NCBI GenBank assembly: GCA_009779935.1
Contig: WRAX01000018.1
Location: 1 to 52,819, forward strand
Length of the DNA: 52,819 nucleotides
Source: Defluviitaleaceae bacterium
GTDB taxonomy: Bacteria > Bacillota > Clostridia > Lachnospirales > WRAX01
Direction: 5' to 3'
In this document: one piece after another, positions 1-7,411 of the stretch
How positions within the stretch are numbered: the stretch's first letter is position 1
Layout of the letters: each line of letters begins with the position of its first letter
The notes under the pieces: generated by a model
What the model saw: the letters and a program-made list of their open reading frames with translations, nothing else
Databases searched by the model: none
Told to the model about the DNA's origin: nothing
Made by a program: the position numbers and the translations under genes

Positions 1-1
1 G

Positions 2-130
2 TTAATTAGCCAATCAGGCCCCACAACCGTATCCCTTGCCCTTGCCCAAAAGGTTAATATGACCTTGGTGGGTTTTGCCCGTGGTTTGCGGTTTAATGTT
101 TATGCTGGTGGGTTTAGGGTAACTGTTTAG
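2..130 (+). CDS. fdhD: FdhD, C-terminal end (partial)
   Basis: The frame is open from the left edge and ends in TAG, giving the last 42 residues of a protein cut by the window. The tail contains TLVGFARGLRFNVYAGGFRV, which matches the conserved FdhD C-terminus (TLxGFxRxxxFNxYxxxxR). FdhD is the sulfurtransferase that passes sulfur to the molybdenum/tungsten cofactor of formate dehydrogenases. Its stop codon overlaps the Shine-Dalgarno of the next gene, so the two are probably co-transcribed. Only the end is visible, but the motif is distinctive. Confidence 0.8.
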   Translation, partial: LISQSGPTTVSLALAQKVNMTLVGFARGLRFNVYAGGFRVTV

Positions 131-142
131 GAGGAAAAAATT

Positions 143-1039
143 GTGAAAAAACTTAAAGTTTTTGCTTTGCTGCTGTTTGCTGCTGTTTTAGCTGGTTGTG
201 TGTATGATTGGGATGGGCATGGATATTACGAAGGTCATATCCTAAATATCGTAATTGATGGGCAAAGTTATGATGTGACGATCGGCCTTCTTCAAAGCCT
301 TGGGGCTGCCGAATTTACCGCCCGAAGCGAAAGTTTTACAGGTCTGCCCTTTGCTGTGCTTCTTGATCATTTTAACATTAACACCTCCAATGTTACCGAA
401 GGTTTAGTTATTGGCGAAGATGGTTTTAGCAGAACCTTCACCCCAGCAGAAATGCTGGACGATAGCAACTTCTTCATTGCATTTATGCGGTACGGCGAAC
501 TTCTGCCCACGGAAGGGCACAGTAGCCACTTTGGCTCAATCTTCACCGCTGACGGAGGGCCCGGGCGTTTCGTGAGACAACTGACTCGCATAGAATTAAA
601 CACGCCAACAGAAATTACGGATGTGGATATGATAATCCAAGGGCTTGATGTTTATGAATTTGTAATTGTTCAAGGTGCGCATGCCCATATAATCACCATG
701 GAAACACTGCTTGATTTAGGGGTTGTGGATTTTGCGGTAAACGAACTTTTCCAAGAAAGACTTGACCGCAATTTCACAGGCGTGCCTATGAATGTGGTTT
801 TTGACATTTTAGGCCTTGATTTGGCAAATGCTGTTAATTTGACTTTTAGAGCGGCAGATGGCTTTATCGGAACTTTAAGTGTTGCCGAGGCACTAAGTGT
901 TGGATATTTTGTTGTTGCAGAGGATGGCCAGCCCCTGGGAAGCCATGCAGACGGTGGCATAGGACCGTTTTTCGCTGTCGCTCGAGAGCTGCCAAATAAC
1001 CGATGGGTTCGGTATATGAAAGTGGTCACAATAAACTAA
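143..1039 (+). CDS. Lipoprotein with two molybdopterin-oxidoreductase-like modules
   Basis: 298 aa with a GTG start; AGGAGG about 8 nt upstream overlaps the fdhD stop. A lipoprotein signal peptide ends in the lipobox LAGC (Cys19), so it is probably anchored on the outer face of the membrane. Two related modules of about 115 aa follow (roughly 35-155 and 170-298). Each has a SFTGLP/NFTGVP segment, a DGF segment, a following GE/GQ-L and a closing R-x-x-K/R-x-hydrophobic strand. This pattern resembles the sulfite-oxidase-type molybdopterin-binding fold, but no cofactor-binding cysteine is seen, so an enzymatic role is not supported. Position after fdhD fits a link to Mo/W enzymes. The module assignment is by eye only. 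Confidence 0.55.
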   Translation: MKKLKVFALLLFAAVLAGCVYDWDGHGYYEGHILNIVIDGQSYDVTIGLLQSLGAAEFTARSESFTGLPFAVLLDHFNINTSNVTEGLVIGEDGFSRTFTPAEMLDDSNFFIAFMRYGELLPTEGHSSHFGSIFTADGGPGRFVRQLTRIELNTPTEITDVDMIIQGLDVYEFVIVQGAHAHIITMETLLDLGVVDFAVNELFQERLDRNFTGVPMNVVFDILGLDLANAVNLTFRAADGFIGTLSVAEALSVGYFVVAEDGQPLGSHADGGIGPFFAVARELPNNRWVRYMKVVTIN

Positions 1040-1046
1040 AATAAAA

Positions 1047-1078
1047 AAACCTTACAGCGGATTAACCGCCATAAGGTA
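1047..1078. terminator. Rho-independent terminator, better on minus strand
   Basis: An 11-bp stem with two G-T pairs and a 5-nt loop. On the minus strand it is followed by seven T residues. It lies between the converging lipoprotein gene and the 36-codon minus ORF; the stop codon of the latter is inside the loop. On the plus strand the T-run is weak, so it would terminate mainly minus-strand transcripts. Confidence 0.7.
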
Positions 1079-1172
1079 AGATTTTATCAGCATCGGGATT
1101 CATAGGATTGTTCTGCGCTTCTAAAATTTCCTTGCTTTTAGGTTGTTTCTTTTTAGCATCTTCTGTTTTCAT
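1062..1172 (-). CDS. Small ORF, 36 aa, unknown function
   Basis: ATG preceded by a near-perfect GGAGGTGA at proper spacing. It encodes a Lys/Asp/Asn-rich peptide beginning MKTEDAKKKQPKSK and ending KILPYGG, with no signal peptide or membrane segment. It ends inside a good terminator, which supports a real transcription unit. Its Shine-Dalgarno lies in the distal arm of a perfect 22-bp hairpin right after the DUF6273 gene, so translation may be coupled to that gene. I do not recognise the peptide. A regulatory or accessory small protein is possible. Confidence 0.5.
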   Translation of the reverse strand: MKTEDAKKKQPKSKEILEAQNNPMNPDADKILPYGG

Positions 1173-1219
1173 AAAATCACCTCCTTCGGGCATATCTTGC
1201 CCGAAGGAGGTGATTTTAT
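1171..1219 (-). promoter_or_regulatory. Perfect 22-bp hairpin hiding a Shine-Dalgarno
   Basis: Arms 1171-1192 and 1198-1219 are perfect inverted complements with a 5-nt loop. In the minus-strand transcript the second arm carries GGAGGTGATTTTAT just before the 36-codon ORF. The first arm carries TCACCTCCTT, which imitates the anti-Shine-Dalgarno of 16S rRNA. No T-run follows on either strand, so it is not an ordinary terminator. It begins 1 nt after the stop codon of the DUF6273 gene, where a terminating ribosome could open it. Confidence 0.6.
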
Positions 1220-1220
1220 T

Positions 1221-2096
1221 CTACAAATTTATCCACAAAGCGGGTCGCACCCCACCGTCACTGTCATCCACATTAAAACCTCTCACATAAATATGGCCAT
1301 CTCCATAAACAGACTTGGCACGGTGCTGGTCTCGTCCAGGAGAGCGCAGCCACCACCACGATGTGGTCGAGCGTGACTTACCGCTGTATCGGGCGACTCT
1401 GTCAGCATTGCCCTTCATGGTGGAACGAGCCTCCTCAAGACTCAACAAAAACACATAATCATTGGTGTCATTGCTTGCTTCGGTGGTATTTCTGGTGACC
1501 ACAATTCGGCCACGCTCCTCCTTGCTAAACATCTCCAGAAATTGTGTGTTTAAATATTTACGCAAAGCACTTTTCTCCCAAGTAATGCTCCGCTCCATCC
1601 CTAACTTTACTTCAAAATCCCCGTGATAAGCCCGCTTTTCCAAAATCTCATTACTGATAAGCAAGGCACGGTTACCCGCCACAATTGTCAGCACCCGCCA
1701 ATCAAAGCGGCCGAATCTAACCATGCCGCCAACTTCGGGAACCCCTTGGAAAATGGGCGACAACGGAGCTTTTGGCAATTCGGGCGTTGTCAGATTTTCC
1801 AGCATTTTCTCTATCTTTTCCAAGCGTTTTTCCGCTTCTTCTCTCCACAGGCGTGCCTCTTTTAGCTCTGCCCTAACAGCATAAAGTTTCTGTGACTGTT
1901 TGCCGTAAATATTACCAAGTCTATCAAATTGCCTCTTCATCCTATAAGGCTCAACCACAGTATTATGCCAAATCTCCGCATCTTCTGAGTTAATAAAAAT
2001 TCGATTTATTCCAAACTTATCAAAAAAACCACAGTCCTGGCAAGCCGTTACAATATTTTCATATGTTGCATTGCATATAGGACAAATACATTTCAT
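1221..2096 (-). CDS. DUF6273-domain protein with zinc ribbon and coiled coil
   Basis: 291 aa; AAGGTGAAATT precedes the ATG. The N-terminus has paired cysteines CPIC and CQDC typical of a zinc ribbon, then a charged helical stretch (about 60-100) likely to form a coiled coil. The C-terminal half (about 115-291) carries the DUF6273 signature: FGRFDWRVL near its start, YLNTQFL in the middle, then WWWLRSPG and GVRPALWINL at the end. Such domains look C-type-lectin/sulfatase-modifying-factor-like and may bind ligands. Substrate and cell role are unknown. It is followed by the hairpin and 36-codon ORF on the same strand. Confidence 0.7.
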   Translation of the reverse strand: MKCICPICNATYENIVTACQDCGFFDKFGINRIFINSEDAEIWHNTVVEPYRMKRQFDRLGNIYGKQSQKLYAVRAELKEARLWREEAEKRLEKIEKMLENLTTPELPKAPLSPIFQGVPEVGGMVRFGRFDWRVLTIVAGNRALLISNEILEKRAYHGDFEVKLGMERSITWEKSALRKYLNTQFLEMFSKEERGRIVVTRNTTEASNDTNDYVFLLSLEEARSTMKGNADRVARYSGKSRSTTSWWWLRSPGRDQHRAKSVYGDGHIYVRGFNVDDSDGGVRPALWINL

Positions 2097-2307
2097 AATT
2101 TCACCTTACAAAATATTATTGTTGTGTTTCAATTGCACCATCAGCAGTACACATAAGAATGCAAGCCCTGCAAGATAATACAAAACGTCTGCAATTTTAT
2201 AAGCACGGTGTTAGCCTCTCTAAAATACTTCCTGATTATGTTATTATGTCATATGTTCGATATTATTGCAAGGGTATTTTTTGTCCCGTCACAACTTGGC
2301 ACCAGAA

Positions 2308-2709
2308 ATGATTGATGTTGTTTATGTTTCTAATGTGAATGAAGATTGATATTTAGTATATTTTGGTAAAAAAGGGCATCGTTATGGGCAATTCTTGGAT
2401 TTATGGTTACGAGAAGGCAGGGGGCAAGGCTCTGAGAAGATAGCTGATTGCTTGAAGTTAATGAGCTCTGTTTCTTGCACTAACATTGCTTATGTTTGTG
2501 GTGCTTGTATGCATAGAGAATGCGCCCGTAGCTTGCCGGGTCATCCCATCCCAAACAAAATCAGCGGCAAAAAGTTTAAGTGGCTTGGTGTGGTGGTAGC
2601 TCAAATGGATAAACACATGGTCGAACTGCCATGGATTCTGCGCTATTTGAACTCTAATTTACCACAAGGCTGTTGCCAACTCTTCCAAAAGACACTGCCA
2701 CCGTTATAG
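2308..2709 (+). pseudogene. Possible broken gene, unknown product
   Basis: From an ATG at 2308 a frame runs to 2709 with one in-frame TGA at 2347-2349. Reading through gives MIDVVYVSNVNED(stop)YLVYFG and then about 120 residues including CGACMHREC. A Trp (TGG) at the stop would give a natural-looking EDWYLVYFG, so a nonsense change is possible. A plus-strand terminator at 2847 suggests transcription in this direction. I recognise no family, no convincing ribosome site is seen, and the frame may be chance. Apart from this and the hairpins, 2097-2896 shows nothing. Confidence 0.25.
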
Positions 2710-2742
2710 TCAAGACCTAAAATAGTTATTTGGAACATTTTT

Positions 2743-2773
2743 AAGGGGGGCTGGTATAAAACCCGCCCCCCTT
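2743..2773. repeat. G/C-rich inverted repeat
   Basis: Nine-bp arms AAGGGGGGC and GCCCCCCTT with a 13-nt spacer. There is no T-run on either side, so it is a weak terminator at best. It sits between the broken plus-strand ORF and the clear terminator at 2847. Confidence 0.5.
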
Positions 2774-2846
2774 GGAAAATATTATTAATGTGACTTGTTA
2801 ATGCCCTGTTGGGCGTACAGTGAGTTCATAATATCCCCCTCAACAA

Positions 2847-2884
2847 CCTCGCCACCACCCCCCCTGTGGCGGGGTTTTTGTTTT
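2847..2884 (+). terminator. Rho-independent terminator
   Basis: Stem CCTCGCCAC / GTGGCGGGG (9 bp with one G-T pair), followed on the plus strand by TTTTTGTTTT. It has no T-run on the minus strand. It therefore ends plus-strand transcription just before the converging 3' end of the membrane-protein gene. Confidence 0.75.
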
Positions 2885-2896
2885 ATCCGGTTTGTT

Positions 2897-4756
2897 TTAT
2901 CTGCTGGTATAGATGCTGTGCAAATTAAATTGCCCACCTATAAATTGCCCGCTTAGCCTGTGGATTAGGATGTTTTGGTGCAACCTGCCATCCAGCAAAG
3001 CAGGCCGTGCTTCTTTTACAATTGCATACACATTGTCCCCATCCATCTTCATTGTATACACTTGCGCAAAGGGGTCAAAGGGGCTGCCTGTATGGGGTTC
3101 GGGCACAAAATGTGCCTCAATTAAAGCGGCTCTTACCATATTTGCGGCGGATGGTTGTATATCGCTGATGTTTAGGTTAAGGTTGTATTGTTGTCGGGGC
3201 AGGCTCATAAAAACATTTTCAATTTCAAGGCTTATCCTTGCCCCGCTAACACCCTCAAAGTTTGGGTTTAGGCGTGTGTCAAAAATCACATCCGTGCCAC
3301 GGTTATCATAACGTACAGAGCCTGTGATGCGGTGGATATCCCCGCTATTGTCAGTAAAAACGAGGCTTGCGGTCAAGGTTGTCGGCACCCTTTCTTCCAT
3401 CCGTTGCCAAACGCTGTCATAATCATCATAAACAAGGTTGGAGCGTATACCGTGCAAAGGCATTACAAACAGCGGCCCTTGGCGCATCATACCCGAAATG
3501 TTAAGGCTGTGGCCTGCATCCAGCCAAACGCTTACCTCCCGCTGGTCGCCGGGGGTTAGCAGGGGGGCTATTGGTATGGCATCGTTTATATCGAAATAAC
3601 GGTACAACCCATCCAAGATAACACTTACCTCGCCGCCCAGCGTGCGCAATGGCCCAAAGTCCATACGGTAAATTTCTATACCATTGTCAAAGGTTGCCAC
3701 TTGCAAATCCCCGCTGATGGGAGGCAAAAACAGCGGTCCTTGGCGCAGGGTTACAGGGGTAACCATCTCCTGCTCTTTCAAAACAATGCCCCCGTCGTTA
3801 AAATTATGGGACAGGGAAAGGCTAACAGTGCTACCGCCACCGGAAAACATCCCTTGAGTAAGTTGCACACTAAGCCCCGGTATAAAATCTGTATCAAAAT
3901 TTATGGGGTGGTTAAAGTGGCGGGCAAAGCTGATATTTTCACCATCATAAGCCAAATCCACATCCACTGCCACACCTGTTTCCAAGTCGGTAATGGTTAG
4001 CACAAGCCCACCCGCTTCAGGGTTGATAGGTAAAAAGCGTACAGCAGTGTGGTTTAAGGCTTGCTGTCGCATTTGGTTTGTGGCAAAGCCAATGTCTTGC
4101 CTGTATGTGTTGCCGTCAAAATCGGTTAGGGCAAGGGCAAAGCGAGCCAAATCCACTTCCCCTTCAAAATAAAACACTGTTGCAGCAGCATCCAGCAGCA
4201 CTTGGCGCAAGATAAGCTGCTCGTTACCAATTGTCACCATCAAATCCACAAAAGCGTGGTTTGCGCTGTTAAAGCCGCTTGGAGGAGGGTGGATGCGGTG
4301 GGTATTATCCACTTCATCAACATTGCGGCTTAGGGCGAACACAACCCCTACCCCCACAAAAGCCAGCACCGCCACACAAGCCATGGCAAAAATACCAAGG
4401 CGCAGTGGTTTTGGCGCAGCCTTTACATCTTGGTAGATTTTAAGGCGGGCAAGCCCCTTGCCCTTTAAGCCGGAAAGGCTTGGTTTGCGCCTTTCTTTTT
4501 TAACCTTAACCTCTTCTTCCTTATTTTCGCCAAAAATAAGCGCACCTTCCGGGGGTACAGATGAAACAAAGGCGGGTTCTTGCTCTTCCCCTTCTGTGCT
4601 TTCTATGGCTTCCAGAAAGGATACGCTGGGCCCTCGCCCCTCTTCCTCATCTTCCTTTTTTTCGCTCATCAGGGCTTCCAAAATGGCATCTAAATCTTCT
4701 TCTTCCGAATCGCCGCCGCCCATGGCATCCAGTATTTTATCTAAATCATCTGACAT
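2897..4756 (-). CDS. Large single-pass membrane protein, unknown
   Basis: 619 aa from the ATG at 4756, chosen because AGGAGG lies 6 nt upstream of it; an upstream ATG at 4771 would overlap that site. The cytoplasmic N-terminus (about 110 aa) is very acidic, rich in DLD and EEE runs with two DLDxIL(D/E)A motifs, followed by a basic stretch. One membrane helix lies at about 121-144. The rest (about 470 aa) is beta-rich, probably outside the cell, with two or more related segments that include VTLRQGPLFLPP and MMRQGPLFVMP. No catalytic motif is seen. It is divergent from tmk. Function unknown; a cell-envelope role is an inference. Confidence 0.75.
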   Translation of the reverse strand: MSDDLDKILDAMGGGDSEEEDLDAILEALMSEKKEDEEEGRGPSVSFLEAIESTEGEEQEPAFVSSVPPEGALIFGENKEEEVKVKKERRKPSLSGLKGKGLARLKIYQDVKAAPKPLRLGIFAMACVAVLAFVGVGVVFALSRNVDEVDNTHRIHPPPSGFNSANHAFVDLMVTIGNEQLILRQVLLDAAATVFYFEGEVDLARFALALTDFDGNTYRQDIGFATNQMRQQALNHTAVRFLPINPEAGGLVLTITDLETGVAVDVDLAYDGENISFARHFNHPINFDTDFIPGLSVQLTQGMFSGGGSTVSLSLSHNFNDGGIVLKEQEMVTPVTLRQGPLFLPPISGDLQVATFDNGIEIYRMDFGPLRTLGGEVSVILDGLYRYFDINDAIPIAPLLTPGDQREVSVWLDAGHSLNISGMMRQGPLFVMPLHGIRSNLVYDDYDSVWQRMEERVPTTLTASLVFTDNSGDIHRITGSVRYDNRGTDVIFDTRLNPNFEGVSGARISLEIENVFMSLPRQQYNLNLNISDIQPSAANMVRAALIEAHFVPEPHTGSPFDPFAQVYTMKMDGDNVYAIVKEARPALLDGRLHQNILIHRLSGQFIGGQFNLHSIYTSR

Positions 4757-4821
4757 CTTTGCCTCCTGCATTTCGACATAGGTCTTGTTATTATACCACA
4801 GAATAACAAAAAAGAAAAGGT

Positions 4822-4850
4822 TTGAAAACAGGATTTTTTTGTGATATAAT
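4822..4850 (+). promoter_or_regulatory. Sigma-A-type promoter for the tmk operon
   Basis: TTGAAA at 4822, a 17-bp spacer, and TATAAT at 4845, about 35 nt ahead of the tmk start. It lies in the divergent gap, so it should drive tmk and the downstream operon. Confidence 0.7.
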
Positions 4851-4885
4851 GATTATGAATGTTATACTGGGGGTGGTATATGGTT

Positions 4886-5509
4886 ATGCAGGAAATATTT
4901 ATAACTTTTGAGGGTGGCGAAGGTGCCGGCAAAACCACGCAAATACAGTTGTTACGTGACCACCTTTTGGATTGCGGCTTGAATGTTATAGCAGTGCGGG
5001 ACCCCGGCGGAACGGCAGTTGCAGAGCAAATACGCCAAATGGTTAAAAGTAATGCCAATGCGGATATTTATGTGCGCACAGAGGCTTTGTTGTACCTTGC
5101 CGCAAGATGCGAAATGGTTAATAAGCTTATCCGCCCCCACTTATCGGCAGGGCGCATTGTGCTGTGTGACCGCTTTGCGGATTCTACCATCGCATACCAA
5201 GGTTTTGCCAACGAGCTGGATTTGGAGGATTTGGAGCAAATTGGAAATTTTGCCACAGGCAACCTTACGCCCACCCTAACATTTTACCTTAAAATTGACC
5301 CCAAAGAAGGTTTGGGGCGCAAAACCGCCCAGCAGGACCTGGATAGGGTGGAAAATAAGGGTTTGGGGTATCATAAAAAGGTGCAAGCGGGTTTTGAATA
5401 TCTTGCAGCAAAAAATCCCCGGCGCATCGTCACTATCGACGCTACCCTTGGTGTGGATGAGATTCATCAAATTATCATTAGGCATACAAATAAAATTATG
5501 GAGGTGTAA
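4886..5509 (+). CDS. tmk: Thymidylate kinase
   Basis: 207 aa. Phosphorylates dTMP to dTDP with ATP in dTTP synthesis, in the cytoplasm. The start is set by GGGGGTGG nine nt upstream and by family spacing: MQEIFITFEG corresponds to the usual MxGxFITFEG. The P-loop is GGEGAGKTT, the DR(F/Y) substrate motif is DRFADSTIAYQG, and RDPGGT matches the family's REPGGT. Length is normal. It heads the conserved origin-proximal operon with yaaQ, yaaR, holB and ricT. Confidence 0.95.
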   Translation: MQEIFITFEGGEGAGKTTQIQLLRDHLLDCGLNVIAVRDPGGTAVAEQIRQMVKSNANADIYVRTEALLYLAARCEMVNKLIRPHLSAGRIVLCDRFADSTIAYQGFANELDLEDLEQIGNFATGNLTPTLTFYLKIDPKEGLGRKTAQQDLDRVENKGLGYHKKVQAGFEYLAAKNPRRIVTIDATLGVDEIHQIIIRHTNKIMEV

Positions 5510-5511
5510 CC

Positions 5512-5667
5512 ATGCCGTCCAACCTTTGAAACACGCTCGGATCAAAAGCGCATTTTGTTTCGCTTGTTAAAAGTTAGGCGGGAAATGGTAGCAGGTACTT
5601 TACCAGCCTTGATAACCTTATCATGGAATACAAGACAGCCATGGAAGAAGACCGTGGCTTTGGTTGA
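5512..5667 (+). pseudogene. Frame-disrupted small gene between tmk and yaaQ
   Basis: An ATG at 5512 sits behind an excellent GGAGGTGTAACC, but the frame stops after five codons. Shifting frame near 5523 opens FETRSDQKRILFRLLKVRRE and on to VAG. Shifting back near 5595 gives YFTSLDNLIMEYKTAMEEDR to a TGA at 5665. Together they would make a coherent, charged, helical protein of about 51 aa. Two compensating single-base indels explain this best. It could be a decayed gene or a sequence error. I do not recognise the family. Confidence 0.5.
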
Positions 5668-5706
5668 AAAAAACATAGCAAGGCTAAAATAAAGGAGGAC
5701 AAAATT

Positions 5707-6036
5707 ATGAAATTTATTATGGCTATTATCCAAGACGAGGATGCAATCCAAATTATTGACATGCTTAGCGAGCGTGGCTTTAAGGTAACCAAAATGGCAT
5801 CCACGGGCGGCTTTTTGCGGGCGGGCAACACCACGCTTATTTGCGGCGTGGAAGATGATAAGGTGGAAGAGTTTATTGGCATTGTGGAGAAAAAATGTAA
5901 ATCCCGCAAGCAAATAACCTCTATCAATTCCGCCCATTTATCCACATCAGAAAATTATGTACCCTATCCTGTGGAAGTTACCGTGGGCGGTGCCACCGTC
6001 TTCGTACTTGATGTAGCGGATTTTAGGAGAGTTTAA
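5707..6036 (+). CDS. darA: Cyclic-di-AMP receptor, PII-like (DarA/PstA)
   Basis: 109 aa, the normal length, with AAGGAGG just upstream. The translation MKFIMAIIQDEDA, then FKVTKMASTGGFLRAGNTTL, fits the YaaQ/DarA family: PII-like trimers that bind the second messenger c-di-AMP. The STGGFLRxGNTT loop is the nucleotide-binding signature. Its regulatory partner is unknown in most species. Position between tmk and yaaR is the conserved one. Confidence 0.92.
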   Translation: MKFIMAIIQDEDAIQIIDMLSERGFKVTKMASTGGFLRAGNTTLICGVEDDKVEEFIGIVEKKCKSRKQITSINSAHLSTSENYVPYPVEVTVGGATVFVLDVADFRRV

Positions 6037-6038
6037 TT

Positions 6039-6482
6039 ATGTCAATCAGGGTAGGAGAGGCCACCCAAGTAGCAACCCCCCAACAGCTGATGGCTGTTAA
6101 GGAAAAGTTTGATAACGGCGAATTTGCTTTTACATTAAAGCGCATTGCAAATGATGGGCTTGCCCAGCGGCTGGAAGGGCTTATAACCGATATAACCCAG
6201 TGGGGCAAAAAAATTGCCGACCATCGGGATATTGGCGACCTTAAAAAATACCGCTCGCTGGTGCAGGATTTTATCAACGAAGTTGTTACCAATTCCCATG
6301 AATTTTCCAGGGAAAACTTTTTGGACAGGCGTGGGCGGCACCGTGTTTACGGCATTGTGCGCCAAGTTAATATGGAGCTGGATGCCCTTGCCCAAGATTT
6401 GCTGATGAACGAAGGCAAGCATTTGGACATTTTAGCAAGGGTTGATGAAATACATGGCTTATTATTGGATATGGTGATTTAG
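6039..6482 (+). CDS. yaaR: YaaR family protein (DUF327)
   Basis: 147 aa, helical and charged, starting 2 nt after yaaQ. Features such as FxxxLKR, LxxLxxxITxxGxxIAxHxDIxDLKKYRxLVQxFI and the closing segment rich in L, D and I are those of the YaaR/DUF327 family, conserved beside yaaQ in Firmicutes. The biochemical role is not established. It overlaps the holB start by one base, so translation is likely coupled. Confidence 0.88.
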   Translation: MSIRVGEATQVATPQQLMAVKEKFDNGEFAFTLKRIANDGLAQRLEGLITDITQWGKKIADHRDIGDLKKYRSLVQDFINEVVTNSHEFSRENFLDRRGRHRVYGIVRQVNMELDALAQDLLMNEGKHLDILARVDEIHGLLLDMVI

Positions 6483-7411
6483 TGTTCCACGTGAAACGTT
6501 TTTTGGGAAGCCGTCTTATTTTGCGCTCCATACAATTATCTGTTGCCCGTGGGCGGGTTGGCCATGCTTATATCATTTGCGGTGGTAAGGGGTTTGGCAA
6601 AAAGACCCTTGCCACCCATTTTGCGGGGGCAATTTTATGCAATAGCCCCGTAGATGGGCTTGCTTGTGGTGCTTGCAAGGCTTGCAAAACCTGCGAAAGC
6701 GGTAATAACCCCGACCTTGTTTTTGTGCAAAGCGAAAAGGTCGCGCTAAGTGTTGGCGAGGTGCGGGACAAGCTTTTGGCGGATTTAGCCGTATCCCCCG
6801 ATGGGGGTGAGCGGCGGGTGTATGTAATCCAAAATGCGGATAAGATGAACCCGCAGGCACAAAATGCCATGTTGCTGTCCCTGGAAGACGGGCCAAAACA
6901 CGCTGTTTTTCTGCTTTTAGCAGAGGGGCTTGGCGGCTTTTTGCCCACCATACTTTCCCGTTGTGTGGAATATAAAATACCACCCCTTGGGGAGGATATT
7001 GTTGCCGGATACCTGATAGAACAAGGCGTTGCGCCCGATAAAGCTAAAATTGCTTCCAAATTCTCGCAAGGCGGCATTGGGCGGGCTTTGGCATTGCTTG
7101 GTGATGAGGACTTTGCTAAACGTTGGGAGTTTGTGCTGGATTTGGTGCAAAGCATAATAAGTAAAGATATTGTAGAAATTTTTGCAGCAGCCAAGGAATT
7201 GGAGCAATATAAAGACCATATTGAAGATGTGCTGGATATTATGCAAATGTTTTACCGTGATGCCCTTATAGAATTTTTAGACCCCGATGCACTGCACAAA
7301 ATCCACGCCATATCTAACACACGGGAAAGGCTGCGGGCAAATTGCAACTTTTTAATGTGCATGGAAGTTTTGTTACTAAAATTAGGAGGTAAGTATGAAG
7401 AAAAAATTTAG
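6482..7411 (+). CDS. holB: DNA polymerase III subunit delta-prime
   Basis: 309 aa with a GTG start overlapping the yaaR stop; GGTGATTTA lies ahead. It is the stator of the clamp-loader complex that places the sliding clamp on DNA. Visible features: the modified P-loop GGKGFGKKT, a four-cysteine zinc module (CxxxxxxxxxCxxCxxC at about 53-69) and the SRC motif (LSRCVEYK). The N-terminal FHVKR is encoded by a parS site lying over the start codon. The 3' end overlaps the following hydrolase gene by 17 nt. Confidence 0.9.
   Translation: MFHVKRFLGSRLILRSIQLSVARGRVGHAYIICGGKGFGKKTLATHFAGAILCNSPVDGLACGACKACKTCESGNNPDLVFVQSEKVALSVGEVRDKLLADLAVSPDGGERRVYVIQNADKMNPQAQNAMLLSLEDGPKHAVFLLLAEGLGGFLPTILSRCVEYKIPPLGEDIVAGYLIEQGVAPDKAKIASKFSQGGIGRALALLGDEDFAKRWEFVLDLVQSIISKDIVEIFAAAKELEQYKDHIEDVLDIMQMFYRDALIEFLDPDALHKIHAISNTRERLRANCNFLMCMEVLLLKLGGKYEEKI
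6483..6498. promoter_or_regulatory. parS site 1 (ParB/Spo0J binding)
   Basis: TGTTCCACGTGAAACG differs from the consensus TGTTNCACGTGAAACA only at the last base. ParB loads here for chromosome segregation and SMC recruitment. It lies over the first codons of holB. Confidence 0.85.

Noticed and set aside
1143-1376. Plus-strand ORFs of 60-80 codons across the DUF6273 region
   Set aside because: They are shadows of the minus-strand gene with no ribosome sites.
1221-2096. A diversity-generating retroelement at DUF6273
   Set aside because: No reverse transcriptase or template repeat in the window.
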